Translations under genes and position numbers: made by a program
Notes under the pieces: generated by a model
The model's database searches: none
What the model was told of the DNA's origin: nothing
The model's input: the letters and a program-made list of their open reading frames with translations, nothing else
Shown here: positions 7,172 to 10,137 of the stretch, piece by piece
Layout of the letters: each line of letters begins with the position of its first letter
How positions within the stretch are numbered: position 1 is the stretch's first letter
Source: Pavlovales sp. CCMP2436
Lineage: Eukaryota; Haptophyta; Pavlovophyceae; Pavlovales
Assembly: GCA_026770615.1 (NCBI GenBank)
Contig: MU631310.1
Span: 391,681 to 401,817, forward strand
Reading direction: 5' to 3'
DNA length: 10,137 nt

Positions 7172-7560
7172 TTCGTTCAGCCGGCCAGCCCTCAGCGACG
7201 TGTGGGATGTGCTAGTGTGTCGTCTCCTGCCATGTGGATGCAGGGATTGCTCGCGATCAAGATTATTATTAATATACCCGATTCTGCAATTACGTGTATG
7301 GTGTAGTTAGTTGAAACACGCAATCAAGGTAAATGAACATGCCCAAAATTAGGGAAATCAGATATTATTAATAATGCAACATGCAAAAATACGCGCGCAG
7401 GGCTACTCATAATTCTTCAGCAAACTCTGCATGTTTATTGCATACAAACCAAAGAGAGCTGAATATAATAGTCAGAATAAATAAACGCCCTAGCGGTGGC
7501 CCAGGGCTGCCACCGAGCGCCCCCAGCAGCCGGTACCAGCTCGGAAGAGGCGATATTTAC
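7172..7560. other. AT-richer gene-free spacer
   Basis: Base composition shifts abruptly from GC-rich coding sequence to AT-richer DNA after about 7255. It contains ATTATTAATA-type runs near 7262-7272 and a perfect 12-base palindrome ATTATTAATAAT at 7364-7375. The only open frame of note (7381-7572) has no recognisable features. The first bases after the stop (about 7178-7190) still match the 3' flank of gene 1. This may be 3' UTR followed by mobile-element-derived DNA. Confidence 0.45.
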
Positions 7561-7634
7561 ATATATTTATGATAGGGATTTAAGCTGGCGTCTGGCTGTT
7601 CTGAATGTTGTGCTGGTCTGAGCGCTGCGTCGTT

Positions 7635-7657
7635 CATTGCCAGCTGCGTTGGCAATG
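7635..7657. repeat. Small stem-loop
   Basis: Perfect 8-base arms CATTGCCA (7635-7642) and TGGCAATG (7650-7657) flank the loop GCTGCGT. It sits between the first forward and first inverted copies of the foldback motif, and its last base is shared with the start of the 58-bp repeat. Confidence 0.6.
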
Positions 7658-7791
7658 GGCGATATTTAAATATATAATATATATACATTCAGAACAGTCA
7701 GACGCCAGCTTGAAAGTCCGGCTGCGCTGGCTTGGGCGATATTTAAATATATAATATATATACATTCAGAACAGTCAGACGCCAGCTTGAA
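7657..7791 (+). repeat. Exact 58-bp direct repeat
   Basis: The 58 bases at 7657-7714 recur without a mismatch at 7734-7791 (period 77). Each copy begins GGGCGATATTTAAATATA and ends CCAGCTTGAA. The spacer 7715-7733 is GC-rich. The perfect identity points to a recent tandem duplication within the foldback cluster. Confidence 0.85.
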
Positions 7792-7848
7792 TCCCTATCA
7801 TATATATTTATGATAGGGATTCAAGCTGTCGTCTGACTGTTCTGAATG
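7763..7848. repeat. Long hairpin (38-bp arms, 10-nt loop)
   Basis: Left arm 7763-7800 and right arm 7811-7848 are reverse complements with one mismatch; the loop is TATATATTTA (7801-7810). If transcribed it would form an almost perfect duplex, comparable in shape to a small-RNA precursor. As DNA it could extrude as a cruciform. Confidence 0.85.
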
Positions 7849-7895
7849 TTGTGCTGGTCTGAATATATATATACATGCAGCTTGAATCCTTATCA

Positions 7896-8209
7896 AAAAT
7901 AGATTTATTTATGCGCAGCCTCATCCACTTGCCGCAGAATGACCAAGTAGTTGACTCCGATCCGGCAGATAGAGCACACAGGGAGATCTAGTGCATGACC
8001 CCCTGTGTGTCAGCGACGAGGCCAGGCGGTTTGAGCTCCACCGCACACTTAAGACTGAATTTCTCGCACGTCGCCTTTTGGCCCTTTTTTGGCGTATATG
8101 GCTCCGACGACGGAAGGCGCCAAGACGACGGTGATACCCGGCTATGGGTCTAATATGTAAACCGGAATTTTGCCTGCCCCAGGTGTGCCCTACCCGGGTA
8201 TGATGTATG
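7896..8209. other. Gene-free spacer before the LTR
   Basis: No frame here shows coding features. A perfect 9-base inverted repeat, CACACAGGG (7975-7983) and CCCTGTGTG (8001-8009), encloses 17 bases. The five bases directly before the LTR edge (GTATG, 8205-8209) would be the target-site duplication of the copia element, but the matching copy lies beyond the right edge. Confidence 0.4.
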
Positions 8210-8494
8210 TGTTGGTGTTAGCCGGTCGCTACGTCTCACCTCTAGTCCTTGCGGCGCTAGAGGGTGCCCGTCGTCTCGACGGGTGGCAGGATCAAATTCA
8301 GCGAGTTAGAGCTTCACGAGCGATCAGTGCAAAGCGATCAGCGGCGGACGGCAAACTGAGCGATCAGTGAGTGGCAATCACAATTTAAACTGAGCCAGAG
8401 TTGTGGCCAGTAAGTGTGTGCGGTGCTGTGTGCTGCGGGCAGGCATGTAGGCAGGCAATAGCTAAGAGCATATACAAGAGCCATACCTCCAACA
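8210..8494 (-). repeat. 3' LTR of the copia element (285 bp)
   Basis: On the minus strand it starts TGTTGGAGG (8494 downward) and ends CTAACACCAACA at 8210, so it is bounded by the inverted termini TGTTGG/CCAACA, the TG...CA rule of Ty1/copia LTRs. A purine-rich tract immediately precedes it on the minus strand, and the pol frame of the element lies upstream in the same orientation. Internally, AGCGATCAG occurs three times (near 8319, 8333 and 8359), and CCCGTCG-TCT-CGACGGG (8267-8283) forms a tight stem-loop. The 5' LTR is outside the window, so the ends are inferred from termini and context. Confidence 0.65.
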
Positions 8495-8503
8495 CTTCCC
8501 CGC
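8495..8503 (-). other. Probable polypurine tract
   Basis: The minus strand reads GCGGGGAAG directly before the TGTTGG start of the LTR. This is the expected position and composition of the polypurine tract that primes plus-strand DNA synthesis in LTR retrotransposons. It is short and contains one C, so the call rests mainly on position. Confidence 0.5.
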
Positions 8504-8604
8504 GTCATCAGTACTGCATGATGCCCAGCATGATGGCGTCGACTTGCCTGCCGAGCATGGCCCACGTCTGGGCTGCTCAGCGCGGCTGTGTCGTTACTCG
8601 AACC

Positions 8605-8941
8605 CGCCGGCTGCGCCGCCGGCTGCTCCACCGATTGAACTGCCGGCTACTCCGCCGACTGCACCGTCGGCTGCCCCGCCGACTGCACTGCCGGCTGCTC
8701 CGCCGACTGCACCGTCGGCTGCTCCGCCGACTGCAACATCGGCTACACCGCCGACTGCACCGTCGGCTACACCGCCGACTGCACCGTCGGCTGCCCCGCC
8801 GACTGCACTGCCGGCTGCTCCGCCGACTGCACCGTCGGCTGCTCCGCCGACTGCACCATCGGCTACACCGCCGACTGCAACATCGGCTGCACCGCCGACT
8901 GCACCATCGGCTACACCGCCGACTGCACCATCGGCTGCATG
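8605..8941 (-). repeat. 24-bp minisatellite
   Basis: Twelve clear copies of a 24-base unit begin at 8654 and recur every 24 bases to 8941, with one degenerate copy at 8630-8653 and shorter related CCGCCGGCTG units from about 8605. On the minus strand, in the frame of pol, units read QSAV(Q or stop)P(M/T/L)V or QSA(V/E/G)QP(T/A)V; the CAG codon of some units is TAG in others. On the plus strand it reads as Ala/Pro/Thr-rich sequence (PPTAPSAA). It lies between the pol end and the LTR. Confidence 0.9.
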
Positions 8942-9048
8942 GGGGCGTCAACGTGCCGGCGGAACGTTACCGTGGTCGCCGCCTTAGTCATGATGTCGGC
9001 GTGGTTGAGGTCCGTGTGAATCTTCTCGACCTTGATCAAGCCGTTCTC

Positions 9049-10137
9049 CTACGCTGCGCGGATGTAATGGTACTTTACATCGATGTGCTTCGTGCGCTTG
9101 TGATGCACCGGGTTCTCGACCAGCTGGACAGCGCCTTGGTTGTCCTCGTACAGGACCGTCGGGCCGGGCTGCGGGTTGCGGATGAACGAGGCGACCTCGC
9201 GCATGTAGTAGACCTCGCGCGCCGCGTCCGAGGCAGCGATGTACTCGGCCTCGCAAGTGGAAAGCGCGACGATCGACTGCATGCTGCTCTGCCACGACAT
9301 CGGCGCGCCGTTGAACATCACGACGTAGCCGCTTGTCGACCTTCGCCCCTCCGTGTCTGCGCCCCAGTCGGAGTCGGCATACGCCACGAGGCCGGGGTGC
9401 TTGGAGTCCTCCTTGTGCTTGAACAAGATGCCGAGGTCCTTGGTGCCCTGGAGGTAGCGGAAGACACGACACGCCGCGACGTGATCGCGCACCCGCGGCT
9501 TGCTCATGCGCCGCGCCAACATGCCGACGGAGTGAGCGAGGTCAGGCCGGCACATCGTCACGCAGAACAGGAGCGTGCCCGTCATCTCCTGGTAGAGCAA
9601 GATGTCCTTGCGGTTGAGCATCGTCTCGTCCGGAGCCGTGATGGGGTCGTCGCGCGACGACTCCGGGTTGCGCTTGACCCGGCACTCCGACATCTCGAAG
9701 CGAGCGAGGATGCCGGTGATATACTGCGTCAGGTGCATCCTGATGCCCGTCTTGCGGATCTCGAACTGTACGCCCAAGAACTTGTCCAGGTCTTGATGCG
9801 TGATCACGTAGTGCTCCTTGAGCGAGTCGGCGAGCTCCTTGAACGCCAGCGAGTTGGCAGACGCGTTCAGGGCAAGCATGTCATCGACGTAGATGCCGAC
9901 GGCGATGAAGCCCCCACACACCGTGTCCTTGAAGAAGATGCACGGCGCGACCTCGGACTGGATGAACCCGCGCTCGAGCAGCCGCGCTCGATTGTTTCTG
10001 AACCAGGCTCGTCCCGACTGACGGAGGCCGGGGTGAGCCCGAACTTGCTGAGCTGCGACCTTGAACCCGTCGGGCACGGAGAGCTCGGACTCGAAGCCCG
10101 GCGGCGGCTCCGTCAGCACGTTGTCCTCCTCGAGCCG
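9049..10137 (-). CDS. pol: copia pol: reverse transcriptase C-terminal part and RNase H (partial)
   Basis: The frame enters from the right edge and is read in-frame to TAG at 9049-9051. Numbering from the GTG at 10119, landmarks are EPPPGFE (4-10), GLRQSGRAWF (31-40), the RT catalytic YVDDM (77-81), DKFLGVQFEI (112-121), RPDLAHSVGML (191-201) and RYLQGTKDLGI (221-231). RNase H shows YADSDW (247-252), RRSTSGYVV (259-267), STCEAEYIA (287-295), LYEDNQGA (323-330) and HIDVKYHYIR (345-354), with the acidic active-site residues D249, E290 and D326 present. It would copy element RNA into DNA in cytoplasmic particles. Two oddities: the expected SLYGL motif is replaced around residues 21-31, where another frame spells QLSK, and after the TAG the same frame continues with the typical copia tail (ADIMTK at about 8983-9000), so the stop is probably premature. 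Confidence 0.85.
   Translation of the reverse strand, partial: RLEEDNVLTEPPPGFESELSVPDGFKVAAQQVRAHPGLRQSGRAWFRNNRARLLERGFIQSEVAPCIFFKDTVCGGFIAVGIYVDDMLALNASANSLAFKELADSLKEHYVITHQDLDKFLGVQFEIRKTGIRMHLTQYITGILARFEMSECRVKRNPESSRDDPITAPDETMLNRKDILLYQEMTGTLLFCVTMCRPDLAHSVGMLARRMSKPRVRDHVAACRVFRYLQGTKDLGILFKHKEDSKHPGLVAYADSDWGADTEGRRSTSGYVVMFNGAPMSWQSSMQSIVALSTCEAEYIAASDAAREVYYMREVASFIRNPQPGPTVLYEDNQGAVQLVENPVHHKRTKHIDVKYHYIRAA

Larger units (their letters stand above)
7561..7895. mobile_element. Foldback / MITE-like cluster of nested inverted repeats
   Basis: A motif of about 60 bases occurs in forward orientation at 7561-7621 and 7802-7862 (3 mismatches), and in inverted form within 7657-7714 and 7734-7800. 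A partial inverted copy is at 7878-7895. The outermost copies give imperfect 18-base terminal inverted repeats (TGATAGGGATTTAAGCTG against a copy with 2 mismatches), so 7570-7895 could be one element of about 326 bp without coding capacity, as expected for a MITE. TA-rich blocks (ATATTTAAATATATAATA) separate the arms. No clear target-site duplication is visible. Confidence 0.6.
8210..10137 (-). mobile_element. Ty1/copia LTR retrotransposon, 3' portion
   Basis: In minus-strand order the window holds the end of pol (reverse transcriptase palm through RNase H), a 24-bp minisatellite, a polypurine tract and the 3' LTR. Gag, protease, integrase, the first part of RT and the 5' LTR lie beyond position 10137. 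The order RT then RNase H, with copia-type RNase H motifs, places it in Ty1/copia (Pseudoviridae-type) elements. An interrupted RT motif and an early TAG in RNase H suggest this copy is no longer autonomous. Confidence 0.85.

Noticed and set aside
8210..8300. tRNA-like stem-loops at the LTR end
   Set aside because: There is a 7-bp stem with a 3-base loop, but no TTCGA-type T-arm, anticodon arm or cloverleaf spacing.
8630..8941. Possible CRISPR array
   Set aside because: Units are contiguous 24-bp tandem repeats with no unique spacers, inside a eukaryotic retrotransposon.
8544..8987. Plus-strand Ala/Pro/Thr-rich frame through the 24-bp repeat
   Set aside because: It is a low-complexity translation of the minisatellite and lies antisense to the copia element. 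Open in this frame only because the unit lacks stops.

Overview
The window looks like nuclear DNA of a GC-rich eukaryotic microbe, most likely a microalga of the haptophyte or pelagophyte kind. The reasons are a Ty1/copia LTR retrotransposon, Sel1-repeat proteins with MYND fingers, long non-coding stretches with (AAC)n, (CA)n and (TA)n tracts, and no bacterial operon layout or Shine-Dalgarno signals. The lineage is an inference from gene style; nothing in the window proves it.

Layout. Positions 1-1780 show no convincing gene; they hold G-rich and purine-rich tracts, short tandem repeats, an (AAC)n microsatellite and a tiny TTAGGG run. Positions 1781-2641 are a pyrimidine-rich leader with a TATA-like box. 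Gene 1 (2642-3729, +) encodes seven to eight Sel1 repeats followed by a MYND finger that is one base out of frame. It converges on gene 3 (3871-5064, -), a mosaic protein with a helical N-terminus, a GAPAADGFP tandem repeat, one Sel1 repeat and a FAR1/MULE-like zinc cluster. Next, on the minus strand, lies a broken gene for a membrane-anchored molybdopterin oxidoreductase (MsrP/sulfite-oxidase fold, 5299-6063), with a duplicated membrane segment, an internal TAG and a missing C-terminus. It abuts head-to-head, at about 6062, a 5'-truncated paralogue of gene 1 (gene 2, 6062-7171, +).

Positions 7172-8209 are AT-richer and gene-free, with a foldback/MITE-like cluster at 7561-7895. From 8210 to the right edge runs a minus-strand copia element: an intact-looking 285-bp 3' LTR, a polypurine tract, a 24-bp minisatellite in frame with the pol frame, and reverse transcriptase/RNase H, with the 5' part off the window.

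How it fits together: this is not an operon. It is a rearranged, repeat-rich locus in which a Sel1/MYND family has duplicated, been truncated and partly scrambled next to other gene fragments and mobile DNA. The most interesting parts are the mosaic gene 3, the head-to-head breakpoint between two truncated genes, the self-compensating frameshifts in gene 2 and the palindromic cluster. I did not find evidence for a coherent new multi-gene system.
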